Notes: generated by a model from the letters alone, not told the origin. A stretch of 64,000 nt of DNA from AM-0621 sp964386705 (GCA_964386705.1 CAYLTY010000006.1:13937-77936), one strand, 5' to 3'. Counted from the stretch's first letter, positions 40,201 to 45,466 are shown. Numbers and translations are program-made.

Positions 40201-41664
40201 GAACATCACTTCGTCGTTGATCTGGATATATTGCTGAGCCCGGAAGGCACGGCCATCGACGACCTGCAGCAGCGTGTCGGTCGTACTCAGTGCTGCAACC
40301 AGAGTGGTTTCTGCGGAGAAACCGCTGAAGTCAAACTCGACAGGTCCGCGGTTCGCTGTCACGAACGCCGCCGTTGAAGTTGCATCAAAACGCAGGCCGT
40401 CGCCCAGCGTATTGTCGACGGTGTTGTTGCTGACAGCACCATAGACATTGCTGTCGATGGAGTTCACAACGATACCGTCGCTGCCAGAAACGCCATTACC
40501 CTGAATCTTGTTGCCGTCAATTCGCAGATTGGTCAGCTGCGACCGGGTAATGTCAAAATGAATACCATCGACTTGCGGCACAATTGCGTCGATGGTGTTA
40601 TTGCGAATGGTCACGCCATCCTGGGGAGCGTCGGTCAGCGAGATCTCGACGCTGCGAATGGTCGTATTGTTTTCAATCGCCAGCGATGTTGCTGCGGCGC
40701 GGTCGAGAGTGATGCTCAGGCCGTCATCGCCATTGTTGCCGGTGATACTATTCTTGGTGATGCGTACACTGCCGATGGAGGTCGTAACATCGACCGAGCC
40801 ACCACTGAGATAAACACCGCTGCCGCCCTTGGTGTTATCCAGTTTGAAAGTGTTTTCATCGACGACGGTCAACGTATCTCGAGTGTTAGCCGCGGCAACG
40901 CCATTCACACCGGTGATCGTGACCTCGGTGCCGGATTGCAGCCCGTGATCAACTGCCACGATCTGAACCGGATCCAGAGCCGTTGCACCCGGTATCACAT
41001 CAAAGACTTGCAACTGCCGTCCGGTCGCCGCGAGTTCGACGCCATCAATGGTGGATTCAGAGACGTCAAGTTCACCGATGGTGCTGTTGCGAGACTGGCT
41101 GGACAAGTCGACTCGAAGCCCTGAACCGAAACCACCAGTGATGATGGACTGGTAAACGGTCAGCTCCGGCAGCTGTACATCGACCAGCGCGACATCAACA
41201 CCAGGATCTACGTCGCTGGTGACGTTTGAACTCTCGACCACCAGAGAGTTCAGGTCGACGTTCGTCAGTGAGATGTCAATACCTTCAACGCCGACGCCGT
41301 TGACATTGACCTGCTTGAAAGCGATGCGATCGAGATCGAGCCCGGACAGGGTAATGTTGATACCCGTGCCCGCGCCGCTGATCTGGACCGAGTCCACGAC
41401 GATCGAGTCGAACTCGGGCGTGCCATCGCTGTCGATGTCGAGATCGACATTGCGGATGTTGACGACACCATTGCGGGCATCAACAAACTGCTGATCGACA
41501 ACAAAGGCTGTCAGCAGTTGACGGGCTTCGAGGGCCTCGGTGCGGCGTGCACGAGTGCTCGAACCGTGCCAGGCCAAGTGATTGCGGTAGCGGCCTCGAC
41601 GGACGCTACGACGCTTCGCCTGAATAGATTGAGCAAACGACCGCACCCACGAAGTCAGCAACAT
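22237..41664 (-). CDS. Giant modular surface protein (6475 aa): beta-helix, Ig-like, Calx-beta, RTX
   Basis: One open frame. Order of parts, residues approximate: MLLTSW start and basic leader ending RRTEALEARQLLTA (43-53); beta-helix I (55-1470); ten Ig-like repeats (1715-3081); three CSLREA-type beta-helix units, each ending in a choice-of-anchor-Q motif (3092-3568, 3563-4635, 4635-5150), the second interrupted by three more Ig-like repeats (3625-4021); three Calx-beta domains (5152-5505); a linker (5512-5702); RTX calcium repeats (5690-6445); and a tail ending GEVDNAFVLSTSVLNMFNF. Four FCCH-like and six RGxxGT-type modules are inserted. I noticed no cysteine in the first 1600 residues. GGGAGA lies 7 nt before the ATG. 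Likely an exported adhesin or stalk/matrix protein (inference). Confidence 0.92.
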   Translation of the reverse strand: MLLTSWVRSFAQSIQAKRRSVRRGRYRNHLAWHGSSTRARRTEALEARQLLTAFVVDQQFVDARNGVVNIRNVDLDIDSDGTPEFDSIVVDSVQISGAGTGINITLSGLDLDRIAFKQVNVNGVGVEGIDISLTNVDLNSLVVESSNVTSDVDPGVDVALVDVQLPELTVYQSIITGGFGSGLRVDLSSQSRNSTIGELDVSESTIDGVELAATGRQLQVFDVIPGATALDPVQIVAVDHGLQSGTEVTITGVNGVAAANTRDTLTVVDENTFKLDNTKGGSGVYLSGGSVDVTTSIGSVRITKNSITGNNGDDGLSITLDRAAATSLAIENNTTIRSVEISLTDAPQDGVTIRNNTIDAIVPQVDGIHFDITRSQLTNLRIDGNKIQGNGVSGSDGIVVNSIDSNVYGAVSNNTVDNTLGDGLRFDATSTAAFVTANRGPVEFDFSGFSAETTLVAALSTTDTLLQVVDGRAFRAQQYIQINDEVMFVSAVAGNSITVVRAQRSTLALPHEAGARVISVTAALSGSARGIFGNTFSNNDGAGFRVSFNAGAALQADVTKNSFIGNQTRGIDVTVDSTRAAETGVARGGISRTDTTLNVLNAAVFGAFLTPFNIQVEGETLTVTGINGNTLNVIRGVNGTQAAFHATNTPVTASIGDGLNLNIGGATTASRNTFTGNRADAISINLLNTAAGSVAVRNNVITASVETSDLASDGNAIAVRLTGTAGQNQATATLRRSIVDSNLIGTAAVTTLSSSVTAAATVFTVADTSIFAIGSSFRVDGEEMNVTNIVAATRTLTVLRARNGTTATTHAAGALLIPTVGGNQGRGFDFVSQEKTTLEDLLITNNVIANNTDDGVRIRREGEGASSTVNPTSTQTNSVTISSNTINRNATRPGLEVLDPVLNLQTFGAGIEIISQHGSLDSLDVEISRNNITGNRRTAGGGGANGTIEPHSTGISLRAEADAVILANVIDNVVTYNEGNGIYLTTREESPTDARDIGGLFVKNTVSFNGLDGIEFGGHFGVVNLLEIGRTGTDPSDGRSLGNVISNNGDHGININHGGNASIVNNQISNNGANPSRQAVPLGTPSPDAGNQLSTSMRIPGSGIFLFNADPSGQTAVNVVIDQNTIRSNLAMGIDLNAIGAGSITASTVFATIRDNLISINQNDGVELSGPVNATLLHNTLDRNLGRGLDIMNAGTSSSNYRIGNGLETGRNTFIANGQEGIMYLTSASAQDQNLLSSDVNAFLPTGLLTTLPQAILQIDTNTIKDNGTNNSSVGSGLVMRIGSSQTSGNAFDNQTGTATGIGSPNGIPINTVTGAGLNVNARTNARVVGNDFEGNFGSDMTVAPFVSTINPPTTAGVWGRNEARQFAVDNYTSDPLSRLNLQMQSNRGNGLDVIQGLVGYTNPEGVFKSRDGAVQGGDSGGDSGPFSNISRLRSITQIPSRMAQGLPGDGFPAGFMLPPGPGPFPTNGPDPYLFTDYDIADITGGDGQNDLVVTTEVVHGYFTGQEVQVAGARGIGSNGAQHMHAANGKWRIQVIDALTFRLVGTAGNGGLAYFGQGRVWIPDPFASPRIFLYPGMGPSTFRIASNFDTAGAGTQNNFTSGDNFYNYQGHAWETWTPLKSLTGVVTNVQQFGASTIRVTSPSHGLTNQRVVRFDGIAGSEDINTDTSAFFLTTVIDADTFEITLPGGLDDNYLNGGEWRTVDDSFLDPRAPTFPQPIINDVTPDPRTTNSGVVTIKFSEPVTNVDIDDFLLKRDGVPVDISGLIVNQIDSRTVTIDLSSVTTQEGLYELTQDNRAPEAKMVELVSNSLTGPVGVVTINFTENVTGVDINDFVLQRNVNDGKGYVPINLSHLLGVEGRFGANLVVNQISPKQYTVDLTALTNDNGDYRFSLLAPRADTTVAPVTSNVSGQPVLIRSQNPHNLSTGMTVEIDQINGNFSTLGSLNGQSFVITVINEYEFRLNGTTSNGASTAGGRWFFRPDINDETGRPFSLNSFGDIADARISWTRQNSAPTADIIDVTQDPRATAVSSVQVVFSEPVRIANVGVGDFRLTRDVGFGQVPVTLTSVTVTALDPDPTNTFATRFVVNNLGVLTSPDGRYRLTLITTDSSRITDQQGSFLANPALDEWVMDTTGPFPSIQAISPQMRTVPVDTVTFTFNQNVNGVDLTDANTHFLLTRDTGSGPVGVPLIDPTGMAIPIIRNSGSTYELNLASVTGDINGDSIDGRYVLTLRRGTGIALASNGRPQAVDGIATWSQDATAPLADIEDIDPNPRIQDAGNVIIRFSELITGLNRFNAATDFELTRDIGDGNGPQPVSLAGVRVRPIGPRTSAGVAIANPFDLTTDLLADTFVLDLSTLTTIDGIYTLSMKATGAITDATGNAFETNATSTDTWILLPKGTDTQIIDAALPARPVIIDPRRPTPNFSLQSSLQAALQANYAVGDDVDRFFLDLTPPQVVPGTVIVDPDPRSTSVGIVTIAFTEAVSGVNLSDLVLRRNGVNVSLNGLILNTISSSQYSIDLNLVTGAPGSYELLVQAPGSLIQDAAGNALQGGLLSLDTWVVENIGPSATISVTSPRTTSANDVVVDFTKNIRIADFGLSDLRLERDVGNGYEIVPITTGMITPVAPVSGFAKKFTVNLSAAGLTDVPGNYRITLVAKDSGIVDQAGIELAGDASTVWILDNTKPLADIIDVLPDPLPPGASAGIVNILFTEDVVGVDIDDFTLSVNGVPVSLTGAKFKAETLRRYTIDLTTVSKADATYELRLNKTGSGIKDLAGNDLATGAISSAITAAATTITLSDVKNFTGVTPFIIQIDSERMEVIGVNGNQFTVVRGDSGTTPAAHVAQAPVVLVSDPGFGASDIWFQGVDTTAPTGKISSIASPRNTPVGIVTINFSEAVTGVDLGDFTLTHKGSPVNLQNPDLDVTIRKFPGSESQYLLDLTSATFLQGTYVLSLVTTDTTTPIRDLAASPNTFAVGSSVTWDNKLIDPSATISDVTPNPRLRPAGIVTIDFTQPVQGLDISDFRLTRDGQQVSLRGIDVQMSPSGATQYFVDLTPVTGTEGEYRFTLQAAGSQVTEISTGDPLLSDAFTEWESLTEITVTSTSDVADDNPGDGTVSLTTDNKIALRAAVMEAGRLAGDDIIVLDEGIYTLSIAGTGEQFAATGDLDIFDTTGTTTIRGKGAGLTIIDGGQLERIFHVTAGAKLVLEGVTIRNGQVTGSEDGGGIRNDGGIVEIRDSVITNNRSFDDGGAINNDGQMLIVNSTITRNQATNNGGAIRNVGALRVENSLIGGVYTPTSNPVVDNRNRAGVSGGAIVNLANGTVAIVNSTVSGNTVTNPTGNGGGISNQALFPNINGLLAASLNAGATTLLVANANVFPNQEVFDIRIDNEDIRVTQVTNNTFTITRGVNGTVAAAHTVGAVVALRSNLSLVNATIDNNQAANLGGGLHVTNGRTLVKNTIVGGTNSTTVATNGPDVWNNNSTTTIVSLGGNVVARNNGATAAFPTGATVGTVANPVNPGIDPLANNGGPTLTHALRLGSVAIDIGQPQLTTLDQRGITRVLTTVDAGAYEFGGFFVDSTVDSPDVNPGDGIVADNYGRKTLRAAIMEANALAGPNAIKLADETYQLGLTELDKIAPTVDIVDVTDPLQDNKSGLDQVDSVVLQFSEPVNATPAQILAQLQLRYTVAGGSAALQSLASATITRDAVDITRYTISGLRNLLTADGLYEFRFVTTPVIADFENNALADDKTLTITGAAAIDQFTRGLDKFSPTAALSPVSPNPRTTNPGVVTLNFSEPVSGINLSAGAPQFTLTYNNGTSAVNVPLTSAAVQQITQSRYELDLTNVLIDSTQNIGLDAPGTYTLTFDPALGGGTVTDIPQNPYAGGILSDTWTVVLDNIAPVADIVDVPTDPRIGSVGVVTIKFDENVVGVDLNNAELQFDLTIDVDGPGPQPASKIDLSALTVTQVNDSTYTVDLSSVTTRDGFYTLTLDPATFPLLPIADTVEVDALHPNAPNKMAAAASETFVIGDDVARFTNQAQPIPVNGMSRDDAASFGDIDITAGDLTIIGGGSNESVIDGGDIDRVLDVYAGVTLHLINLGVSNGKVLDTRDGGGIRNENLGLPGASLIELLGVELASNDAGGRGGAVFSNGDVIISDSTISSNSADFGAGVYNEQATLTVSQSAVTGNVADTDGGGIYNDRTSTVTFVGSNLSGNTAQRHGGGLYNNDSASASLVDSTLASNSAANDGGAVFNELAADLSIDNSTLAANAAERGGGIFDQDGNVTVTRSALSANTARTDGGALYITSAGVVLVSNSTFSGNKAENNGGAIDTDGTLTLDSVVLADNKATADGSVVGGSGGAIDNSRSLTIQSSFIQGNSAEVDGGGIRNSGNGSITINLSTISDNAAGGDGGSIYNTGSASITFAQSTVANSTAGDQGGGLYQGSTGAINFTNGTISENRAAFGGGVYNTRTFSFTNSTLSSNIASTDGGGLYNDGGTATLQSSTVFANRATGSGGGIRNVTVFGPVNLKNTIVAANLAPTNPDVSGVQFVSQGNNLIGNVGTVSSLTSSGGNLIGTTATPIDPLLGPLQDNGGPTRTHALLFGSPARDKGSNVGVSATDQRGFARIFDGDGNGTATVDIGSFESGFVVNTFLDTIDVKPGDLSSADGAGNSSLRAAVMEANALDGDDTILLLPGTFKLTIAGRDEDGSAQGDLDITTDSLTIIGSGTDQTIVDAALLDRVFHVKAGATLNLKNLTVIGGRELLGGGIYNQGTITLENVIVTGNQADFGGGLYNDQVASTLSTAIGTANTTLQIANPGSFPTSVPFDFTIGSERVRVTNVATIGAVTTFTVIRGANGTTPVAHNLGDKVTMIGSATIADSTISGNEARLQGGGLFNRNPLTLTRVNISNNNSNSQGGGLFNRGAVSMTGTTFDGNQTAGTGGAIYNDQGVAGETASISIDSSTLSNNVAGIKAGAIYNNDAITILNSTISSNSANAMGGGIINTPHLDPTIGSIGTMSLTNTTIVLNSTDGVGGGFINQSAAGRVNVRNTIISGNTARRQDADVRGAFTSLGANFIGDAGTSSGFINLANGDQVGSTSSPFDAVFGPLADNGGPTKTHSLLSGSPAIDQGNNSGGEPVDQRGGQRPTDTDADVGSFEVQENHIVIRDVTAAEGDTGETLFIFAVTLAEASAEPVTVSYRTEADTAKTGSDFLEQTGTITFAPGELTKTIVIEVNGDISSEAGTTAATAEKFFVRLFSPVNAIIDDGEAEGHILNDDAYVSVSDVQIVESDTGTKTATFTVTLDVPSFYDVTIDYSTANDSAVAGSDYESKSGSLFFSKGETTKTVSVTINGDTSLENYERFFLNALSSSLDSNGDKLEFAKPQGIGTILNDEVSFVSTDTPSVTEGNTGSTTSMTFTVSLAQPVGVPVTVDVSTLSGTAIGGSDYQSKTQALTFNPNSSNLALPGDTSKNFTVNVIGDSRFEPSEKFSVTLANVTRAGVALPSAMVSSGAEGTIINDDSPPTEWRIRQNSTHTAIEVYKDNVFQFASANLTNPVSVTGTVNDDVFMIDYANGNPVPTGGLNIDGGAEIGGDSVVLTDSNSKFSATNIIYTATGGESGTISVDGSLITYSDLEPIVDNLPAVSRTVNLTDAVNHKLQIVDDTSIAGNSLINSLESPATFESISFLNPSSSLTVNLGSGNNNATIDSLDPAFAGTFILNAGAGNDTVSALNFTGTFTLNGDGGNDSLSGGNGNDTINGGAGSDTLFGSGGNDTLRGHDTLTVDDNLGDTIGGGIGNDSILGQGGNDNLLGANGDDTVDGGAGNDTLSGGNNNDSLLGGDGVDALSGDDGADTLQGNAGNDTLSGGVGADSLDGGADNDSLLGGADNDTLNGSAGNDLLSGELGDDSLLGGADNDTLDGGAGNNSLNGEAGTDRVDLDVTGLGTVVLTNTTLTVGGSPTTFTSVEQFKFVGGAEANLINAAGYTLGAVTIIGNGGNDSLFGGSGADSIDAGDGNDSVNGGGGNDTVLGGLGNDSLRGGLGNDSIIGAVGIDTIFGEEGDDIIDGGDGADSLNGDAGNDLITGAAAIDIIFGGDGNDSLYGGDAEDTINGGAGNDFLLGDNDNDSLIGGAGNDTMLGAAGFDTLVTGDGSDFVDGQGSSDIMQVADGTSGNDAYSLTYSAGFLNLAKTSGTAFSVMFRRTEVIVLNTLGGADVFTTGDLTGSVDTVNIQLSLGDGDDSLNASANTYALIAFQANGGAGNDSLVSGNGLLDSTPVFFGRNVLDGDFGVDFIVGGNGSDVITGGEGNDNLYGGGGNDTVQGGVGNDYIRGNGGNDSILAGDGNDTVKADAGNDVIDGGAGNDKLAGDAGNDAITGGDGDDTIKAGDGNDFVDGGNGADVIRGDAGNDRIVGGAGRDILLGDDGNDTLSGTNDPDVIIGGLGVDSLLGNGGVDTLVGGTGSGTPPSESNFYLEPGEVDNAFVLSTSVLNMFNF

Positions 41665-42368
41665 GGACGTCTCCCAGAGCTGAGTCTGTCCGAAAATTCA
41701 AAGTCGTCGGACGGCCATCATCGAACGCAAATGATTGTGCCGTCTGACTGTAGATCTTGTCGTAAACACGCATCGAATAACGAGTTTGGCTCAAGTGGCC
41801 AAGGCCAAACCTGCACTCGTCCCCAATGCGCAACAAACCGCGTCTTGTTTTCGACCAACAACGAGTCCGAACGCTGCGGAACCCGAAGTGGTGTCAACTG
41901 CCGAAGAACCGTTTGGCTCGACGCTTTCGGCTACCTGAACAGATCCCAAATCCTTTGCCCAAACCGCTTTTTCAGCGCAGCCAGACCTGAGAAACGGTGA
42001 AAGGCGCGAGGAAATGGGTGAGATTCGACGCCTGTACCGCCCCGGCGGTTCCTGGTTCTTGCGGAACAGTTCCGTATCGAGCCAGAACAAGGTGCCGGAA
42101 AATGACAACTCCTGAAATTCCGGCATGACGGATCCGAAAACGCCGATCCGGTCCGCCAAAACTTCTCTTAAGGATAGAACGAATTGAACCTTTCGCATCA
42201 CCTGTGATGGATTCAGCAGGCAAAGTGAATGTGAGCGGCTGCCCGCAGAACTGCTCGACATCCTACAACCCGAATTTTCGGCTCAAGCCCTACAAGCTCT
42301 CAAGTCGATACGACGACGGGAATCGCTGCGCGTCCCTGCGCCCGCATTCCGGTTTTGGAGATCAGGAC
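41665..42368. other. Divergent intergenic region upstream of the giant gene
   Basis: These 704 nt separate the giant gene (leftward) from the 595-residue secreted protein (rightward) and should hold both promoters. I see no conserved-looking gene. The plus-strand frame of the 595-residue protein stays open back to 42204, but it reads as low-quality sequence before the ATG at 42369. A short dyad, CGGAAC-A-GTTCCG at 42062-42074, is the only symmetric site I noticed; its role is unknown. Confidence 0.5.
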
Positions 42369-44156
42369 ATGAAGTGGCTTTTGTTACGGGCAACGGGTTC
42401 TGCCGATTTGACCACGACGGCCCGGCGGTCGCCACAGCGGCTGTTCGGCATGCTGACGTGTGCTGTCCTGATCGCGCTGACAGGTACGGCTGTCGCTCAA
42501 CCTGGCCCATTCGGAGCGCCACCGGCTGGCCCCACGGCCATCCACACCAACCGGGCTGGTTTTCGGATTCCCTACCAATACGACCCGCATGAGATTGCTC
42601 GTTTGGGCGCCCGTGAAATTCGGCTGTTCAAATCACTCGACCAAGGTGCCCATTGGGAGCACGTGCAGAGTGTCGCTCCGGCGGTGGGACGGTTTGATTT
42701 TCAGGCCAATCGCGACGGCGAATACTGGTTTGCGGTGCGGACTCTGGATTCTCAGGGGCAACTTCATCCTGGTGGCGACGCAAGTCCGGGGCTTGTCGTT
42801 GTGGTGGATACACAGAACCCCCGACTGACAGTGGACTTGCGCGAAAGTAGTCCCGGCAAGGTGGAACTCTCGTGGAGTGCCCTTGATCCAAATCTGGCGG
42901 TTGAAACTCTGCGGCTGGAGTTCACTCAAGCGGGCGTTTCCGACTGGCAGTCCGTCGGAGCTGCTCCGCAAGCGTCCGGTCAGACTTCCTGGAGTGTGGC
43001 CGCCGGTGGGGTGGTGGGCGTCCGCGGTCAGGTGCAGGACAAGGCCGGCAACGTCGCTCGAGCCCAGTATCAGATCCAGGTGCGACCCGCGTTCCCGGGC
43101 AACAACACAAACGCCAATCCGATCAATCCCAACGCCGCCCCGGCGCCTCCGCCACCGGGGCCTGTCGCCCGATTGCCTCAGGGGACTGTAACTCCGGGAT
43201 CAAACCCCTTCGCGCAGCTGTTTGGTAATTCGGGCGGTTCTACGAACCACACACCGGCGCCTGCACCGGCTTTCGGCCCGACAGTTTCCAATCAGCCGTT
43301 TGGTTCTCCGTTCGATCAGCCGGCGTCGCGAAGTCCTAACAGCTTGTCTGGAAATGACTTGTTGAATTCGCTGCCGCCCGCACCTGCTCCGGGGCGAGAT
43401 CTCGCGGCAAGTCCAAGTCCGACCGGAATGCCGCAGACTTCAGGACTGCCCAACCAGTGGCAGAACAACGACACGTCCGCTCAGTTCCGACCAGTGTCTG
43501 ATCGTGGAGGCTACCGCACTGTCAGCAGTCGACGCTTTCATATTGACTACCGCATTGACGACATCGGTCCATCAGGCGTGGCTGCTGTCGAGCTGTATGT
43601 CACACAAAACGATGGCCAGAAGTGGTTCCGCTATGGCGTGGACGAGGATCGTCGCAGCCCATTCGAGATCGAAGTGCCGGCTGACGGCATGTACGGGTTT
43701 GTAATTCGTGTTGTCAGCGGAGCTGGCCTGTCCGACCCACCACCACAACCCTCGCAGAAGCCGGATATTGTCGTCGTCGTCGATTCATCGCCGCCGGTGG
43801 TGCAACTGTTCCCGCTGCGTCAGGGGCAGGGCCGCGAGTCGAGCCGTATTCTCATCACCTGGCAGGCGGCGGATCAGCAACTCGCTGATACGCCTATCGC
43901 GTTGTCTTACTCAGCGAACCAGAACGGTCCGTGGGAGCCAATTACTCAAGGCTGGCAACCCAACACTGGCACCTACGTGTGGAACGTCGGCCCGAACGTG
44001 CCGCCGCGTCTGTTCGTCCGCCTGATCGCCCGCGACACCGCCGGCAATCTGGCTAAGGTTGATACTCCTCAACCTGTGCTGGTCGATCTTGCTAAGCCAA
44101 CGGCGCGGATTGTCGATGTTGAATCAAATCAAAATCAACAACGCGGCGCGTACTAG
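42369..44156 (+). CDS. Secreted protein with paired Ig-like/Fn3-like domains, unknown
   Basis: The protein has 595 residues. A long signal region ends LTCAVLIALTGTAVAQP. Two similar beta-sandwich blocks flank a proline-, asparagine- and glycine-rich middle (about residues 250-370). Block one runs from IPYQYDPHEIARLGAREIRL to GLVVVVDTQNPRLTVDLRES. Block two runs from FHIDYRIDDIGPSGVAAVEL to DIVVVVDSSPPVVQLFPL, followed by another sandwich ending RLIARDTAGNLAKVDTPQ. The repeats contain LYVTQNDGQKWFRYG-type strands as in fibronectin or Ig-like folds. The ATG at 42369 was chosen because it starts the signal peptide and has GGAG upstream. It is divergent from the giant gene. Function unknown; probably envelope or extracellular. 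Confidence 0.8.
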   Translation: MKWLLLRATGSADLTTTARRSPQRLFGMLTCAVLIALTGTAVAQPGPFGAPPAGPTAIHTNRAGFRIPYQYDPHEIARLGAREIRLFKSLDQGAHWEHVQSVAPAVGRFDFQANRDGEYWFAVRTLDSQGQLHPGGDASPGLVVVVDTQNPRLTVDLRESSPGKVELSWSALDPNLAVETLRLEFTQAGVSDWQSVGAAPQASGQTSWSVAAGGVVGVRGQVQDKAGNVARAQYQIQVRPAFPGNNTNANPINPNAAPAPPPPGPVARLPQGTVTPGSNPFAQLFGNSGGSTNHTPAPAPAFGPTVSNQPFGSPFDQPASRSPNSLSGNDLLNSLPPAPAPGRDLAASPSPTGMPQTSGLPNQWQNNDTSAQFRPVSDRGGYRTVSSRRFHIDYRIDDIGPSGVAAVELYVTQNDGQKWFRYGVDEDRRSPFEIEVPADGMYGFVIRVVSGAGLSDPPPQPSQKPDIVVVVDSSPPVVQLFPLRQGQGRESSRILITWQAADQQLADTPIALSYSANQNGPWEPITQGWQPNTGTYVWNVGPNVPPRLFVRLIARDTAGNLAKVDTPQPVLVDLAKPTARIVDVESNQNQQRGAY

Positions 44157-44174
44157 GGGCAGCAGATACTAAGG

Positions 44175-45422
44175 CTAGTTTCCCCCGCTCGCGGCACCGA
44201 ACTGCGGGTTGCGGTGATCGATGCGATTGCAGCGCGTGGGCGGGAAGAGGTGGTTGTATTTCAGGCCGGACCCCGTGTTGAACAGGACAACTCGTTCCTC
44301 GGGTTTGATCCAGCCGGATTCCAGTAACTGGCGAGCGGCTTTCCAGACGGCTCCGCCTTCCGGGCACGCGTAGACGCCTTGATCGGAGGCCAGATCGCGC
44401 ACTCCATCCAGCAGGGCTTCGTCGGACACCGTTAACGCGGTGCCGTGGCTCGCTCGAATGGCGTCAAGCATCAGGAAGTCGCCCACGGCGGCGGGAACTC
44501 GCAGGCCGGACGCGACGGTGGCGGCGTTCTCAAAAAGCTTGGCGAAGCGCTCACCCTGCTGAAACGCTCGCACGATCGGCGCACAGCCTTCGGCTTGCAC
44601 GGCGACCATGCGCGGGCGCTCCGAACCGATCCAGCCGAGTTGCTGCATTTCATCGAACGCCTTCCACATGCCGATCAGACCCGTGCCCCCGCCGGTCGGA
44701 TACAGGATCACATCGGGCAATTGCAGATCGCTTGAACCAAACGCATCGGCCAGATCGAAGGCCAGTTCGTAACCCATCGTTTTCTTACCTTCGACGCGGA
44801 AGGGTTCTTTCAACGTCGACAGATCGAACCAGCCGAACCGCGTGCGGAATTCACGCACAAGCTTGCCGCAGTCACTGATGAGGCCGTTGACGAGATACAC
44901 GTCCGCGCGGGCGACATCACACTCAATGATATTTGCAGGCGGAGTATCATCCGGCACGAAGAGGGACGCTCGCAGTCCCGCACGAGCGGCATATGACACA
45001 GCTGCTCCAGCTGCATTGCCCGCAGAGGGTAGAGCGACATGCTCGATACCCAATGCCGCCGCGCGAGTCACAGCTGCTGACATACCGCGAGCCTTGAAGC
45101 TGCCCGTCGGATTGAACGACTCATCCTTGATGAACAGGTTCTCGAAGTCCGCAAATGGGCCGCGACGCTGACAGCGCAATAGCGGCGTCAGACCTTCGCC
45201 CAGGCTGACGGCTTCCTGCGGATTATCGACCGGCATCACATCCCAGAATCGCCACATGGAACGCAACGACCGCCGCCGCACGACGTCGGGTGTAAAGCCG
45301 CTCTTGATCGCGTCGAGGTCATATTTCGCCAGCAGCGGCTTCTGACACGCGGTGCACAGGTTCTGAGGTTGATCGATCGCGTGCTCAAGCCCACAAGCTC
45401 CGCAGTGAAGCGCAACGTGCAT
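44175..45422 (-). CDS. Threonine synthase-like PLP enzyme
   Basis: The protein has 415 residues. An N-terminal zinc-ribbon-like segment (LHCGACGLEHAI, then LCTACQKPLL) is followed by the fold-type II PLP core: ESFNPTGSFKARGMS with the cofactor lysine at Lys110, a nucleotide-like SAGNAAGAAVSYAARAG, and the phosphate loop PTGGGTGLIGMW. This is the arrangement of class II threonine synthases (O-phosphohomoserine to threonine), but related enzymes such as cysteate synthase share it. The ATG at 45422 was set by the zinc-ribbon start; the open frame extends to 45698, where it would overlap the upstream DUF1501 gene. It lies 44 nt after that gene and converges with the secreted protein, 18 nt apart. 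Confidence 0.85.
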   Translation of the reverse strand: MHVALHCGACGLEHAIDQPQNLCTACQKPLLAKYDLDAIKSGFTPDVVRRRSLRSMWRFWDVMPVDNPQEAVSLGEGLTPLLRCQRRGPFADFENLFIKDESFNPTGSFKARGMSAAVTRAAALGIEHVALPSAGNAAGAAVSYAARAGLRASLFVPDDTPPANIIECDVARADVYLVNGLISDCGKLVREFRTRFGWFDLSTLKEPFRVEGKKTMGYELAFDLADAFGSSDLQLPDVILYPTGGGTGLIGMWKAFDEMQQLGWIGSERPRMVAVQAEGCAPIVRAFQQGERFAKLFENAATVASGLRVPAAVGDFLMLDAIRASHGTALTVSDEALLDGVRDLASDQGVYACPEGGAVWKAARQLLESGWIKPEERVVLFNTGSGLKYNHLFPPTRCNRIDHRNPQFGAASGGN

Positions 45423-45466
45423 TCCAGCATCCTGAAGTCGAACAAAAGGCGGTACTGCTTCATCTA

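Noticed and set aside
42062..42074. CGGAAC-A-GTTCCG dyad as an operator
   Set aside because: Single short site, about 300-400 nt from both starts, no second copy; noted only in the intergenic entry.
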